NCBI RefSeq assembly: GCF_905475345.1
Contig: NC_066598.1
Location: 2,243,501-2,307,500, forward strand
DNA from: Vespula vulgaris
Taxonomy: Eukaryota; Arthropoda; Insecta; Hymenoptera; Vespidae
Length of the DNA stretch: 64,000 nucleotides
Reading direction: 5' to 3'
The position numbers and the translations under genes were made by a program. Under the pieces are notes generated by a model. That model saw only the letters and a list, made by a program, of their open reading frames with translations, was not told where the DNA came from and ran no database searches. Positions 46,201 through 59,282 of this stretch are shown one piece after another; position 1 is the stretch's first letter; each line of letters opens with the position of its first letter.

Positions 46201-49192
46201 GTTGAAGATCCTTTCACCTGTTGTGGGTTCATTCTTTTTGAGAACATCCGTAGGAGGATCAGGTGGCGCGGGTGGCGGTGGTACAGGACTCGATGCTGAT
46301 TCGCTGCTAACCTTAGACGAGTTGATCTGAGCTTGCATGTCATCGGCATAAAGTATTTGTTCCCGATCTTGATGCGTGATCGACGTGTGATCATTGATCG
46401 TGTCGAAGGCAGGATGATCAGGTAGACTTTGGATATATTGAGAGACTCTTTGTAGACCAGCGTTGGATGAATTATCATGGTATAGATAAGACGTGCCAAC
46501 GTCATCTTGAAGCGTCGAACTTCTGAAAGGTGTCATCTCGATGCTTTGGACCTCGTTGTTTCTTCTGTCCAACTCGTTCTCCAAGTTCTGAGCATTTTGA
46601 AGCATCTTGCAGAGAGTTTGAGGTCCATAAATGGACTCCATGATCGTTTGACTGGTCGAGTTGGAATGATTCGTCAAACCAAAACTACTTGGTGATCCTC
46701 TAGAGTCATTCCTGACGTGTTGTCTCAACTGATGAGTTCTCTGAACGACGTCATAACCTGGATAGGTATTTTCTTCATTGTTAGCTTTAACGTCGAGAGC
46801 CGCGATAGGTGTATTATGAACATTGTATCTATTACTCGTCTCGAATTGTCTGTAAGGATTACACCTCGAGTCGTAAGTGTCGTTTCTTCTCTCTTCGGTC
46901 GCGTCCATCTCGTATCTTCCCATTCTCGAATCGGAATGATTTTGCATCGTGTAAGCTGCCATTTGAATATTCTCAGGCAACATCTTTCCTGTGTTTCCTT
47001 CGCCCTCGAATCTGAAGGCCGAATGATCGTTAGGTGGCTTGAAAAAGCCATAATTCTTCACCGGTTCGTTTTGGAAGACGAAGACCGAGGCTACAGTTGC
47101 TCTCGATGATGGAATAGTTCTTTGCAAGGATGGCGGTGGTGTCAGCGGACCTGGACCAGACTCCTGCATTCGTAAATAGTCAACTGTGCTAGGGGTTTGA
47201 AGAGGAGATGGTCTTGGACGTGATGCTGGCCTTGGTTGTGGTGCTGGTCTTAATGGTTGAGGTGGTATAGTACTGCTAGTTCCAGTACCAAGTGGTGGGT
47301 GAAGATCTCTGTCCACAGCTTCGAATCTACGATCATAGAACATATCCTACAGTTGTCAGTCATTTCTAATTTATTCGTAGTAAATTCATCAAATCATTTT
47401 ATACGTCTTCAATAGAATTTTTTTTTAAGGTCAAGATCAGGCACCGAGTTAAATCAATGCTATCAATTTCATACGCTGTAGTCACGCTAAGTTACATCAA
47501 CGTTACCATCGCTAGCTCTTTCGGATGCCTTTGAGCAAAGCCTTTAATGCTTTCATTAGATTATTTTGAGTGCTTCTATGAAGGTCGAGTCATTAAAGTG
47601 TAATTTAGCGAGGATAGTAAAACGATGCCTTTCGATAGGAGCTTTTTGGCTTCATGGTTTAGTTGGAAACCTTTTTGTGTGCGCTTGTGTCGTATATCAT
47701 CCAAAAGTTTCAAAAATAATTTCACTCGAATTTTTAGTAAAAGAAAAAAAAAATTACAAGAAAGAAAAAGAAATGTTTGTCTTATTTACCGTGTGAAGGC
47801 TCCTTGAGCATCCAGCCTCAGATCACTATCACTGTGCAGCAATTGTTGAGAAGGATTACCAGTTTGCCGATATAAACCTGGTATTGTCTGTGCTGTTGGA
47901 TGTTGAGCTTTTACAAGACCAACCTGTTGTTAAAAAAAAAAGGCAAAAAAGGAATTAAATCGATAAAGTTTATACAGTCATATTGTCGGATGTACCTATA
48001 CATAATTATAAAAGTAGCTTAATTGATATTTCTTATTTATCGATTTTATAATATCGATTTGTTTTTTAAATATATTTTTTAGGGTTAGTTTTATGATTAT
48101 TGACATATTATTTTTAGATAGATCGTTGTACCTTTTCTTCTCGTGGTGCCCATAGCCATGATAATGCCTGTCGCCATTCTTCAAATATACTCCAAATATT
48201 TCTAGTACCCCATTGCCAGCCGATGCAATATCTGATAAGATGTTAGAGATAATAAAAATTATTAATTAAACGATCACGCGAAAAATCTTTATTGATTATC
48301 ATGTCGAATATTAACGATTATTAGACACGTTGTAATAATGGTAGGAGGTTTATCCAATAAGGAGGCTAATGACATCAAGAGTGTGCTATAATTAGGCGAA
48401 TATAGACGAGCTTATCAAAGAGGTCAGTAGGAAGATATAGACCGTTTAAAAAGTCTTTGAGAATGAAGATGAATTATTCTAAAGAAAATTTGTAATATAA
48501 TTAGATTTATTTCTAAGATATTTAAATCACTTTTTCTCGGACTACATTTTTTCTTATCGAAAATTGTATCGTTCACATTCGTCTGTTAGAGGAAAATCAA
48601 AAGGAAGTTGAACTCCCAGGAAAGAACCGATACCATGTCGGTGATACAATTGCCGGCTGAATGACCTCTTAACCTGTTGCACGTGCAACACTTACCGGTT
48701 TCCAAGAGTCTATATTATTGTATTACCAGCGTTTCGATTTGTCTCTTATATGGGATACATACGTCTTGGATTTGATTATCCTAAGAAAATAATCGATCGA
48801 AATTTGAGAAAACAATTATTTTTAATTCTTTTGAATTTATCGATCTGCATATAGAATTAAGAACATACACGCGCGCGCGTACAGTTGTTCATTTTTTTAT
48901 TTCAAAAATGTGAAGGAAAAAAGTCATGGAAATTAATTCTAATTTTTAATACGTAAAGTTTAACTTCGTTGAACTTTTAGAAGAGTCAAAAAAGAAAAGT
49001 TGCTCGTTATGTCCTTAGATCTTTTTAATTAGAAATTCTAGTATGTTAGATGTTCGTTCGTAAATCGATTAGATGCAAGATAGATAGACAGAGTTTGAAA
49101 TCGTTTGACAATTACCGTCTACAGAGAGCCAAAGCAGCACCAGCGGCGACGACAATGACCAGTGCGACGCCGAGACCGGTGACCCAACCCAT
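43216..49192 (-). CDS. Syt12: Synaptotagmin-12 (tandem C2 membrane protein), long-linker form
   Basis: Exons in order of transcription: 49192-49116, 48231-48132, 47923-47790, 47346-46148, 45802-45589, 45451-45344, 45253-45159, 45084-45018, 44939-44599, 44334-44202, 44107-43853, 43731-43612, 43401-43216. Phases agree everywhere except between exons 3 and 4, where a 22-base microexon (47528-47507) would restore the frame and give about 1,016 residues. The N-terminus MGWVTGLGVALVIVVAAGAA is the membrane anchor, followed by a basic-aromatic region. The C2A domain includes GDLAVSVLEARDLVAPDG and YQEKFLFPLDGG. The C2B domain includes GELMFSLSYLPTAERLTLVV, GKKMHKKKTSVKKGEKSP and the terminal HWRQMLTALRRPIAMWHPL with the WHxL motif. 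The C2B closely follows vertebrate synaptotagmin-12. The C2B calcium-binding aspartates are mostly missing, as known for this calcium-independent family. A stop lies in frame upstream of the ATG. Confidence 0.93.
45535..45580. repeat. (GAA)n tract beside a Syt12 donor
   Basis: On the transcribed (minus) strand this is a TTC/TTCTTT tract starting about ten bases after the donor of exon 5 (45589/45588). Confidence 0.85.
47507..47528 (-). other. Syt12: Postulated 22-base microexon of Syt12
   Basis: Exon 3 leaves 2 bases (CG) and exon 4 must be entered in phase 0, so something of length 1 mod 3 is missing. On the minus strand, TTTGCTCAAAG|GCATCC...GCGATG|GTAACG gives exactly 22 bases, encoding RHPKELAM across the junction. 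The acceptor lacks a good pyrimidine tract, so this is a guess. Other short segments would also satisfy the phase. Confidence 0.2.
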
Positions 49193-49246
49193 CCTTCTTA
49201 ATGCCAAATCCAGGCCCAACCACAAATCCAATCAGACCGCCGGAGC
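49193..49246 (-). other. Syt12: 5' UTR part of the first coding exon of Syt12
   Basis: A good acceptor, CGTGTGTTTCAG on the minus strand, ends at 49247. The 54 bases between it and the ATG contain an in-frame TGA, which fixes the ATG at 49190-49192 as the start. At least one further non-coding exon must lie to the right, but it is not identified. Confidence 0.65.
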
Positions 49247-50958
49247 CTGAAACACACGGAGTAAATCCATGGAGAGCATGATCCGATTACTGTTACAGAA
49301 CCGAGATTATTCGAGGATTAAGAGACCTTCTAGAGATCCACCTTTATCGATGGTATCTGTGTTTTCTTTCTAATCGACAAACATTTCGACATGTACACAG
49401 GGTATATCCCATCATAAATTCCATTCAAACATTCCTACGTGAATTTTTCGTTCGTAATCAAATTATCTAGTTCTTTATCGTTATCAAATTGTTTCATTGT
49501 TGCAAGTAGAGGTATATATCTTTTTAACTGCCAATATTTTAAGATACTAATTTATATATTTGATAATTCGTAGAAGTTTGATTTTCAAACTTTCATATGG
49601 AATAGTCGCACGTATTTAGAGAAAAAAGAAGAAAAAGAAAAAAGAAAAAAAAATGATAGATTTTTTTAAAGTAATGTTTCCGAGAAATTTACCGAAAATT
49701 CTCTCGTTAATACATGTGACGTCAATTTTAATTACTTTACGGTAAACTTCGAGGCCGTAACAGCAGCGGAAAGGACGAACTCGAGTGGTGAAGTAGAAGA
49801 AGGGAAGAGTGAGGTAGGAAGGGGTTTGAGGATGTCGATGGAAGTTAACGAGGCGGGTGGATAAAACGATAAAATCTTCCTTTAAAGTTTCACGAGTGCC
49901 GCCGTTCTTTGAGCTTCTAACAGAAACATCGAAAAAGAATTTTCTACGATCTATGGGTAGATCTTTCAGCATGATTAGAAGTCCTTTTCGTTGATAAAAA
50001 TTTTCGAAACTTTCTAATTTTATACATTCATATATCGAAGCCTTATTCGCAATATTTTATATTTCTTTATAATATATAACGATAGTTGATCTTCATTATT
50101 ATTTAAAATTTTATTTACAAGAAAAATTTTTCCTAACTTAACTTTTAATATTTAACGTTTCATCGAGTAAATTAACTTCGGGCAACTACACGTTTTAATG
50201 CCATATTCTCCGTGTACTATGTATTTAAGAGGCATGTGACACGCACCTACATGTATATATATATATATATACCTATATATATATGTATATAATATATATA
50301 TACGTATATATATAAGAGTATAGTGGAATAAGTAGGTACATAGAGATGGCGGACCGAAGAGGGCTTGAGAACCCTTAGACAGCAGCCCTTATCGTGGTAT
50401 TGGCATTCTACCCTCAAGCAGAATATATAATTCATAGGCGGCTTGACGCAAAGAAGATGTTATTGACATTCTTGGCAAGAGAAAGAGAGACAGGAAGAAA
50501 GAAAGAGAGAGAGAGAGAGAGAGAGAAAATTTTGTTAAAGAAAATTCATTTGATTCTATTAACATAAATCGAATTAATTAATCTCGCCATCAATGAATAT
50601 ACATTAAATGATGTTAATGTAGCTATTAAATCATAATCTCTCGACCTGATTATTAAACAAATTTAATTTAATAAATATTTCATAATTAGGTCCAAAGACA
50701 CGCACACACGCACATACACATAATTAAAAAAAATGTATATATATATATTAAAACGTCTAATTTGTAATATATTAAAAATTCATTACTATTTTCTAATTCT
50801 CGTCGCGTTAAATGAAACTTTTGATTATTATTTAAAATTGATATCATTGAAAGACCAAACTGGAATTTTGAAACATTTCTTTGGAGCAAATCACACAAAT
50901 TCTTTATTAACGATGAACTATATATTATTTACTCGGTTGGGATCATCGGCCTCGAAGT

Positions 50959-50960
<2 letters not shown>

Positions 50961-50997
<37 letters not shown>
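50961..50997. repeat. (GA)n microsatellite
   Basis: About 37 bases of AG with a short degenerate extension to 51007. Confidence 0.95.
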
Positions 50998-51005
<8 letters not shown>

Positions 51006-51445
51006 GATTCATCGTAGATACGAAAGTAACATGAAAGAAGGAATTTTCGGGTTTGGGAAGTTAGGGTTTTGTTCCGGTTCACGTTCCATCCTTTTCTTCA
51101 CTGATACAGACAATGGTAGCAATTAGTAGCGCGTAAGATTTCAGCCTGGAGGCCTTAGAGAAAAAGAAAGAGAGAAAGAGAAAGAAAGAGAGAGAGATCC
51201 TGTGATTCTCGAGTACATCCATTCAGCAGCTAGTCGCTTTTTCGTTTCCTTCTCGACCCCAAACTCCCCGACCAGGAACACTCACACTCCGTCACGATAC
51301 GCTGAGAGAAAAAAAGGGGGTCACGAAGCTTTCCTTCTAAGATAAGAGCGCATCTTTAATTTTTATCTGCGAACAATCACCTTCGTACGTTCGTTTTAAA
51401 CCTCTTGTGAAAAATTTCTCTTCCTTTTCAGTATTCCAATCGATT

Positions 51446-51450
<5 letters not shown>

Positions 51451-51477
<27 letters not shown>
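51451..51477. repeat. (TTTC)n tetranucleotide repeat
   Basis: Six to seven TTTC units. Confidence 0.9.
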
Positions 51478-51479
<2 letters not shown>

Positions 51480-52689
51480 CTTTTCTTTTTCTTTGCTTTT
51501 TTTTCCCTTCATTCCAAGTGTCAGATCAACGATAAATACACTTAGTTTTATTAAAAGGAATGTTACTAGGAATATATAGGATGCTCTGAAAAAATCCCTA
51601 TATGGGTAGTCACAAAGTTTAGTTTGTTTAGTTGATTTTAGCTTTTTTTCTTGAACTTCTTTTCACCTAATCTTTTTTAGTTTGTAGAACTTACAAGTTT
51701 AGCTCTGATCCTAAATAGTCTTGAAAAAGAGTGATTAATTTTTTTACATCATTTAGAAACTTTCGGTCCGATCTGTTTTTTGTTGTTGTTTTTTTTTCTG
51801 TTGTTTTCCTTTCTTGATAACAATTACGATCGTATATCATTTATCGACAAATTTAAACAAAGTGCAAATTGATGTTCTTTTTGTTTCTTTTTGTAATCTC
51901 GGAAATTAACTATAACTATTTATGTACACACACATATACACACACGCACACAAAGTAAACATTCGTATTATGTAATTTGATGAATTAATTTGTTTTAATA
52001 TTTAATATAGAGAGTGAGGATTATAGGTGAATGTTTCGAATGAATATTATGAACTATAATAAACCGATATAAATTATGAAACGTATATAAACGTCGCTTT
52101 TAGGCAAATATCTGGAAAACACGTTCAACGTATTCCGTTTTATGTTGCGCGACTAATTAATCGCGTTTTATCGTCGAAATTCCCGAGGAAAATTCATTAA
52201 TTTTGGCGGGAAGAATGTATAGGTACATAGACGTATGAGGCATTATTTTTGAAAATTGTGTGTAAATCCTTTTAAATTAAAAAAAAAAGATACATTAATT
52301 GCAAAATCAAACTATGAACATACTTGATTTAAAAGGTAAAAAAAAATATATATATATTTTATTACAATTGCGAAAGGTATTTAAATTAAATAAAATAAAA
52401 AATTAAATAGAAATATAAGATATATAATATAAGATATATATACAACTATAAAATCAAGTTAAACTTTTACTAATATTTGTTTTTAAATGCAAATAAGATT
52501 TAATTGTAACATTTTTAATTATAATTGCGAAAGAAATATTTCCAGTTAAGTTTTAAACAAAATATTTTTTATATCGAAAAATAATGTCTCATGTTTATCA
52601 TTTACACAGTCGTCGTCTAATATTTGTTTAGAATATCTACGTGAAATTTGAAGTGAGAAAGGGGTAGAAAAGTGGTACTATGTGTGCAC

Positions 52690-52786
52690 CGAGCACGAAT
52701 TAACGAGTAGTAAGTAGTAAGCTGAGAAACTAGGTCAGGCCAGACGGATCTGTTCCTGCTTTGTGTATTTGTGTCAGTATGTCAAG
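52690..52786 (+). other. Candidate 5' non-coding exon of the plus-strand gene at 54859
   Basis: A more complex, G+C-richer stretch ends with the donor TCAAG|GTAACTG at 52786/52787. Its position about 2 kb before an exon that begins with an acceptor and carries a start codon makes it a reasonable first exon. The 5' limit is arbitrary and no core promoter is assigned. Confidence 0.3.
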
Positions 52787-54029
52787 GTAACTGATATCTT
52801 CTCTCTGACACGTGAATCAATCGACTGCCGTCTAAATAAAAAGCAGAGAAAGAAAGGGAAAAAAGAGAGAGGACGAGACCGACGAGAATCGATCATTCTC
52901 AAATTAAAAATAATAAATCGCAAAAAATCTAAGAGTATTTCGTCCAAATCTAATAATTATTTTAATAGATCATTTAAAGTATTTTAAAAGCTTCAGAATC
53001 TTGTGTTTAGAATTTTGAGAAGTAATCGCGAAGAGATTAATTTTTTATTTGTTTGAAGTATGTTATAAAAAATATAGTAAATGACCTCTTTTACATTTCT
53101 CTAAACAAGTAATACTGATTCGTAAAAAATTTTTGTCCGTTTCTTCTTTTTTTTTTATATATATATATAAAATTGAGCATGCGAGATCTCTGAGTATTTT
53201 TGCGAGCATGATGTATGCGATCAATATATTTATTGTCTCATTGCAAATTTACAGAAGTTCGTTCGTTGTTACTGGTAATTTACAAAGTTACGAGAGCAAC
53301 ATTCGCCTATGAAGCATCCATGAATAATTCACTAGAACGAAAATGATTCGAGGTCCATCCAGCTTGATTTTATTCCATGTTCATTGGATTTCATGCTCTC
53401 TGTTGAACGTTCATAGCCTTTTATACTATTGAGCTTTTTATGGATGATATTAGAACAAATTTCTCTAATTCTTTTTATATTCTCTTTAAAATATTTTTAC
53501 ATTTTAATAATATCGAAAAAAATTCTGATAAATTCTAATTCACTGTTTAGATACTTCAGATAATGGCTTTATTTTTGCTATTATTTTATTTCTTTTTTCT
53601 TTTTTAATTTCACCAAGTATTCTCATGATAAATGATCAATATAAAAATAGTAATTCGCGGAGAAATGACTTGCAATAACAATTTAAAAGAAGTTTTTCTC
53701 ATTTCTATATACTTGAAAAGTATGTGTATTAAATGCATTTATTCATACATAAATGAGTTGACTTTCAAAATTCGCAAGAATATGCTTATCAAACGTTCCC
53801 AGGCAGTGTATCGCGATGGCCTATAACGAAATTTAAAATTCCACGCGATAGAATCGCTCGACCATGGCCTAGGCAGTGAATAATAATTTCTATTTGAACG
53901 GTCGTTGATTGTTCTCGATCGAATTTACCTTTTCTACGTCTAATATATTTATAAACGTCAATTTAGTTTTATCAGATGATAGAAAAGAAAAACTATAATA
54001 ATCGTATATATAATCGTGCCTAAAAAATA

Positions 54030-54032
<3 letters not shown>

Positions 54033-54075
<43 letters not shown>
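54033..54075. repeat. (TA)n microsatellite
   Basis: About 43 bases of AT/TA. Confidence 0.95.
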
Positions 54076-54079
<4 letters not shown>

Positions 54080-54896
54080 TAAAAATTTTATTTACGTCAA
54101 CTATATAAATAAATATTATTAAAAATCTAATAAAAAGCTCGAACGTTATTTATCATATAATAATGTTTATCTAAAAAAAAACAATAAACGTATGCGTTCA
54201 AGAATTAGTATATTAAAATATATAAAACGAAAATAATTATTATAAAAATTTTTCTTCACTTAATAAAATATTAAAAAAGATGATGCACTATATAAAGGGT
54301 ACTTTCTTATATTGATATAAAAAAAAAATGTACCTAGGTGCACTATTAATGGCCACCAGTGTATATGCATACATAATACATACGTAGATATAGTTCACTC
54401 GTCGATAAAGTTAACGAGTTAGGAGATATAACAGGTGAAGGACACTTCGAGAGTAAGATAAAGAAAAAAAAAAAAAAAGAAAAACAGAAAGAAAAAGAAA
54501 AATAGATGAAAACAAAGAAAAAATTTGGCGAGAAATAAAGAAAGAGAGGAAAGGTAGTTGATGCATTTTTTAAACGAACCATTCTTTTCTTTTTCTTCTT
54601 CTTTGAGTTGAATAAACAAAATATAGTAACTTTTCAATATCTGTAACAATCGAAAAGATGAGAATGGTAGTCCATTGGGAGAAGACATGAAGCTGATGTG
54701 AGTTTGTATAGTGAGAGAGTAAAAAAAAATATATATATATATGGACAGAGAGAACAGTAGAAAATAGTTGAGAGAAGTGGGGTGAGGTTGAGGGAAACAA
54801 GTAGATTAAATATTTGACGAGTATTTTTATCGTATTTTTTCATTTCTTTTATTTCCAGTTTACATCTGACGTGACTCGTTGGTCAATACTTTAACG

Positions 54897-54979
54897 ATGG
54901 ATCATAGCGTCGACAGAAAAAAAGGATTTTTATATCGTACGAGTAGTTTGCATAGATCATTTCATATTTCTGGATTTTG
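54897..54979 (+). CDS. First coding exon of an unidentified plus-strand gene
   Basis: The exon runs 54859-54979: a strong acceptor (TTCTTTTATTTCCAG) at 54844-54858, 38 bases of 5' UTR, then an ATG and MDHSVDRKKGFLYRTSSLHR followed by SFHISGF. It ends at a consensus donor, TTTTG|GTAAGTC, in phase 2 (27 codons plus TG). The next exon must supply G, C or T as its first base. The short basic N-terminus has no membrane segment and is not a signal peptide. I do not recognise the protein, and no following exon can be chosen in the remaining 9 kb, so the first intron may be long and extend beyond the window. Confidence 0.55.
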
Positions 54980-57611
54980 GTAAGTCATCTTATGATACTC
55001 TTATTTTATTCATTTCAATTTGTCTTTATTAAGAAATATAGTTTTCACTATATATCAAAGAAACGAACATTCATATAATTTTTAATTATCATTAGTCGAC
55101 GTTCATAAATCACAAATAATTAGTTTTAAAGACTACATCTTTTCTAATGATAATTTTTTAATTTATTTACGTATAGATAGATATTAGATATTTATACAAT
55201 AGATATTTATACGATCAAAATTAGTATATGTAATACATGTATCACATCAATATTAAACATATCACTTACTTCAGAAAAGAATCTCGTTGAGAGAAAATAT
55301 TAATTAATCATCTTGTATAAACGATTAATTATCAACTCCGACATGTTTTCAAATATTAAACATGAAACGATCAAAACTTTGATAAAAAAAAGTTGTTCAA
55401 AAGTTTTCTAAAGTTCTCTTTTCAATTTTCAAACTGAAAATAGTTCGAAACTCTTCTCTCTCTCTCTTCATCTTTCTCTCTCCTTCTCTCTCTCTTTATA
55501 TATAAAATTCATAATTACAAGTAATTGACAAGGTACAGGAGAATAAAAAAAATGTTAAGCCCTCCTTTACTAATTAATTAAAACGAGCAAACCGTCGATT
55601 AATTAATAATAATAATAAGAAGAAGAAGGGGAAGAAAAAGGAAAAGAAAAAAGAAAAATAAATCGATAGAAGCAAATCGTCGATTAATTAATAATAATAA
55701 CAATAATAATAAAAATAAAAATAGTAATAATAATTAAAAAAAAATTATAATAAACTGATCGAAAAGAAAATGTCAATCTTCTTTCAAGCGATAATTTCTA
55801 AACATCTTCATGAATTAAAAGATAGGAAATAACGATAGAAAAAGATGAGTTAATTAGTGCGAACGTCCGAGGAAAAGAATTTCCTCGGCGTGGCGCTAAT
55901 CGAGTGGTCTCGATCGATCGGCTTCGTCATGCTCTCTCTCTCTCATATACACATACATACACATATACATTCGTGTTCGCGCTGCCGCAGGAGTGCTGCA
56001 GGTTCGTTGCACTTTCGGCCGCATTCGTAAAACTGCACCACCTCCGCAACATCGTTCACGATTCTCCTCCCCTTCCCTTTCCCCTTTACTCTTAAACTCG
56101 ATCTCATCCCTTTTCTCTTTAAAAAAGAAAAAAAAAAAGATCGATTTCAATGTTTTTAACGTGCCTAAACAGATTTTCTTACTTATGTATATATATAAAA
56201 TATGTAAATAACTGAATACAATAATCTTATAATCTTAAAGAAAAGTAACTAAATGTCTTCTTCTTCGTCAGACGATACTAAATTTGATTTACTAAGTAGA
56301 AAGAGATAAAATGAGATAGAAGGAAGAAGAGGGATTATAGCTTCGGGCTCGATTAAAATATAAACAAAACCTTTAGGGAGGATTTCAAAGCTGAGGAAAC
56401 TTCCTAGTGAATATACACTTATGTACCTTTATACATACATACATATATATATACATACGTACGTACATACATACACACACACACACACATATATATATAT
56501 GCATGTCTGTTTATGTGTAAGAAGAAAGAGAAAATAGGGAAAATGAAAAGGGGGTTGTTCCTCTCTTTTTCTCTCTCTCTTTCTGAGGGTGCTGGAGTCT
56601 GGCACGAAGAGAGAACGATCTTCGACGTGAAATAAATAAAAATGGAATGAAGAAAGAGAAAGAAGAATAGACAGAAAGAGAGAGAAAGAGAAGAGAATGA
56701 AGGAGAACTGAGAGGAAACTATGGAAAGGAAGGAAGAATGGAGGAAGATGAGAAAAAACGGATAGAACGGAAGTAAGAGAGAGACGTAGATAGAGGGAGT
56801 GGTAAGTACGAGTGAGTGAGTGAGTAAGAGAGAGAAAGGGAGACAGAGAGAGAGAGAGAGAGAAACAGACAGACAGAGAAAGAGAAGGGTAATGAGGGGT
56901 GGAAATTCTGGGTAGCTGCCAGATGGCGCATTGCGCTTCAGAAGCCCAGCCCTAGAGTTTCTAACGTTTGCTGCCAAACATCGAGATCTCTCTTCATATA
57001 TCCCCTTAATCCGTTATGGTGTCTGGGTTTTAGGGATGCTTCCGAATCCGGGACATGAATTTTTCAAATTTTATATCTAAACTTTCCTTTGCTTCCGGCG
57101 TTTCTACTTTTCTTTTTCTCTCTCTCTCTCTTTTTTTCTTTTTTTAATTTCCATTTTATCTTCCAAGTTCAAATTTTGCTTTTTTAGGATGAATTACTCG
57201 ATGATTTCGCGACGAGTTTAGTATCACGTTGATTGTTCTTCCGATTAGTCGGTTTAGCTTAGAGTTTTAGTTATGATTCAAGGTGATTAATGATCCATGA
57301 AAAGTCAATTGTTAGTTTATTAATAAGGTATATGATTTAATTGAGTATTGTTATACTGGATTAGATGATTAAGCGTTTTTATGCGGAGTTTTGTAATAAT
57401 TTAGAAGTGATTAATGATCCGTTAAAAAGTGATGGTTTCGTAATTTAAAATTCGTATCCGATCGAGGTTTCCTTATAATCGAATACAATTTGATTTTGAC
57501 TGGGAATAGATTCTAGCTGCTAGAATTCTTTTTATACAGACTCTTCTATTTCCTTTTCTTTTTATTGCGAGTTTGTACAATTTGAAGGTGATAAGTAAAG
57601 GTGATCAGGTT

Positions 57612-57627
57612 ACAGGGTTCACCCTGT
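57612..57627. repeat. Short inverted repeat ACAGGGT-TC-ACCCTGT
   Basis: Perfect 7-base arms around a 2-base spacer. One orientation of its half (ACAGGGTGAACC) recurs at 61294-61305, and ACAGGGTGA recurs at 38756-38764. Such ends occur in degenerate insect interspersed repeats, but no element body is recognisable. Confidence 0.5.
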
Positions 57628-59250
57628 ATATCGATTATTAAAGAGATATAGTGGTTAAAGGTTGTATAGAAGACCTCGAACGTTTTACTCGAAGCTTTGG
57701 AATAAAGTCTGTGCTTTCGTTTCCCTTAATAGAAGCTTTCGTTCTCTTCGTGTAAGAAGGTTCTTTTTTAGAATTACATCGATACAAATTCGATTTCATA
57801 TTTTTTCTATCTCTCATTTTTCGACGACGTTATTAAAGGACCGATCTTGGATTGTTTAAAAAGATTGAATCTTTTTTTCTATCAATAACAATTTTCAATG
57901 AATGAGTCTCTCTCCGAACAAAACAAATAATTCTAATTCTAATGACGATGAGACAATTGTTAAATAGTCAAAGAGATGAATTAGATTGATGTGATCCATT
58001 AGTGATAATATCTACTAATTTTCATTCTACTCGAACGTAAAGCAATAATCCTAATGCATATCTGGTCGCACTCTTAATTAACACACTCACAGCGGTTTGG
58101 ATAATGGTAGATTGCGATCGATCTTGGTGGACAAATGGATAGGTTAGGTTAAGCATGCTGGATATGCGTTGTGATAATAACGCTGTTCGATATATAGAAT
58201 CTTCAATACTATATATGTGTTATTAGATCTAACATGTCACATATGTATATGTATATCAAAATTATTAAAAATCTTTCATACACATTTGAAAATTGATGAA
58301 ATTATTATTGGAAAATAATTTAAATGCATACCTATGTTTATTTTGAAAAATGAAATGAAAGAAGAAAAAAGAAGGAAAGAAGAAGAAAAAAGAGAAAAAA
58401 AAGAAAAAAGAGAAAAAAAGAAAAAAGAAAAAAAAAGAAAATATACGAGAAAAAGGGAAAAAAATAATGAGGCAAATTAAAATATTTGCATCGGTGGGAA
58501 TGCTGAGTAATAGTATTGTTTGAAATGACCTAAATTAATTTTTAACGAGTGCCATGTTATACCAATTAGGTCATATAGCATTGTCACGTGATTAGAATTA
58601 TAAGTTTCATTTAGTGTTCCGTATCGATAATTGCTATTCAATTTGATGCGAATTACAATCGATTAACTATTTATTATGATCAATGATCATTAATCGAAAC
58701 GATTAGTAAAATTGAGATCAATTATTGCTGATTAGAAATGATAATTATAGATCGATTAATACTTTATTATATATGTTGTTATATTCCTTATTGATTATCG
58801 ATAATTATCTAAGCTGTTAAACATTTAATTATACATATCATCTATCTAATTAGTGATTACAAATTATAACTCGGTTAAAATTCGATAAGTTTCATTTCAC
58901 ATTATTCATTATCGATGTTTACATTTATCTAAATCTATTAATTTAACATTTAATTATATAATTCGTGCGTCTAATTAGCAATTAGAGTCGATAATTACAG
59001 CTCGTAATTATAAAAGAACATATGTTTTAGTTTTTATTCCTTTTCCGTATACTTATCTAAACTATTCAACGCTTAGTCGTCTAATACAAATTATTACATG
59101 TCTACCTAGCACTAACATTAGAAATGAATCACTATGAATATCTGAGACAGTATACTACACGCAAGTTAAATGCATAGCACAGATGCATTCGTTTATAGCC
59201 GACCTTATTTCTGATTTCAGCAGGCTGCTTTCTTTATAAATCGATTTCCC

Positions 59251-59282
<32 letters not shown>

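Larger units (their letters stand above)
49247..54858. other. Intergenic or 5' intron sequence, repeats, no coding exon seen
   Basis: Lies between the divergently oriented Syt12 (minus) and the plus-strand gene starting at 54859. It should include upstream non-coding exons and promoters of both. There are GA runs at 50502-50525 and 50961-50997, a TTTC repeat at 51451-51477, TA tracts at 50253-50315 and 54033-54075, and a G+C-richer stretch at 51190-51310. A minus-strand open frame at 49616-49972 has no splice or start support. Confidence 0.45.

Noticed and set aside
46507..47109. Plus-strand open frames opposite the long Syt12 exon
   Set aside because: Antisense shadows of a phase-supported coding exon.
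49616..49972. Minus-strand 118-codon open frame upstream of Syt12
   Set aside because: No acceptor or donor links it to the Syt12 start exon, and the composition fades into A/T-rich sequence.
56429..56977. Minus-strand 182-codon open frame, Ser/Leu/Phe-rich
   Set aside because: Derived from GA/CT tracts with no domain or splice context, although its first 25 residues lie in a G+C-richer patch.
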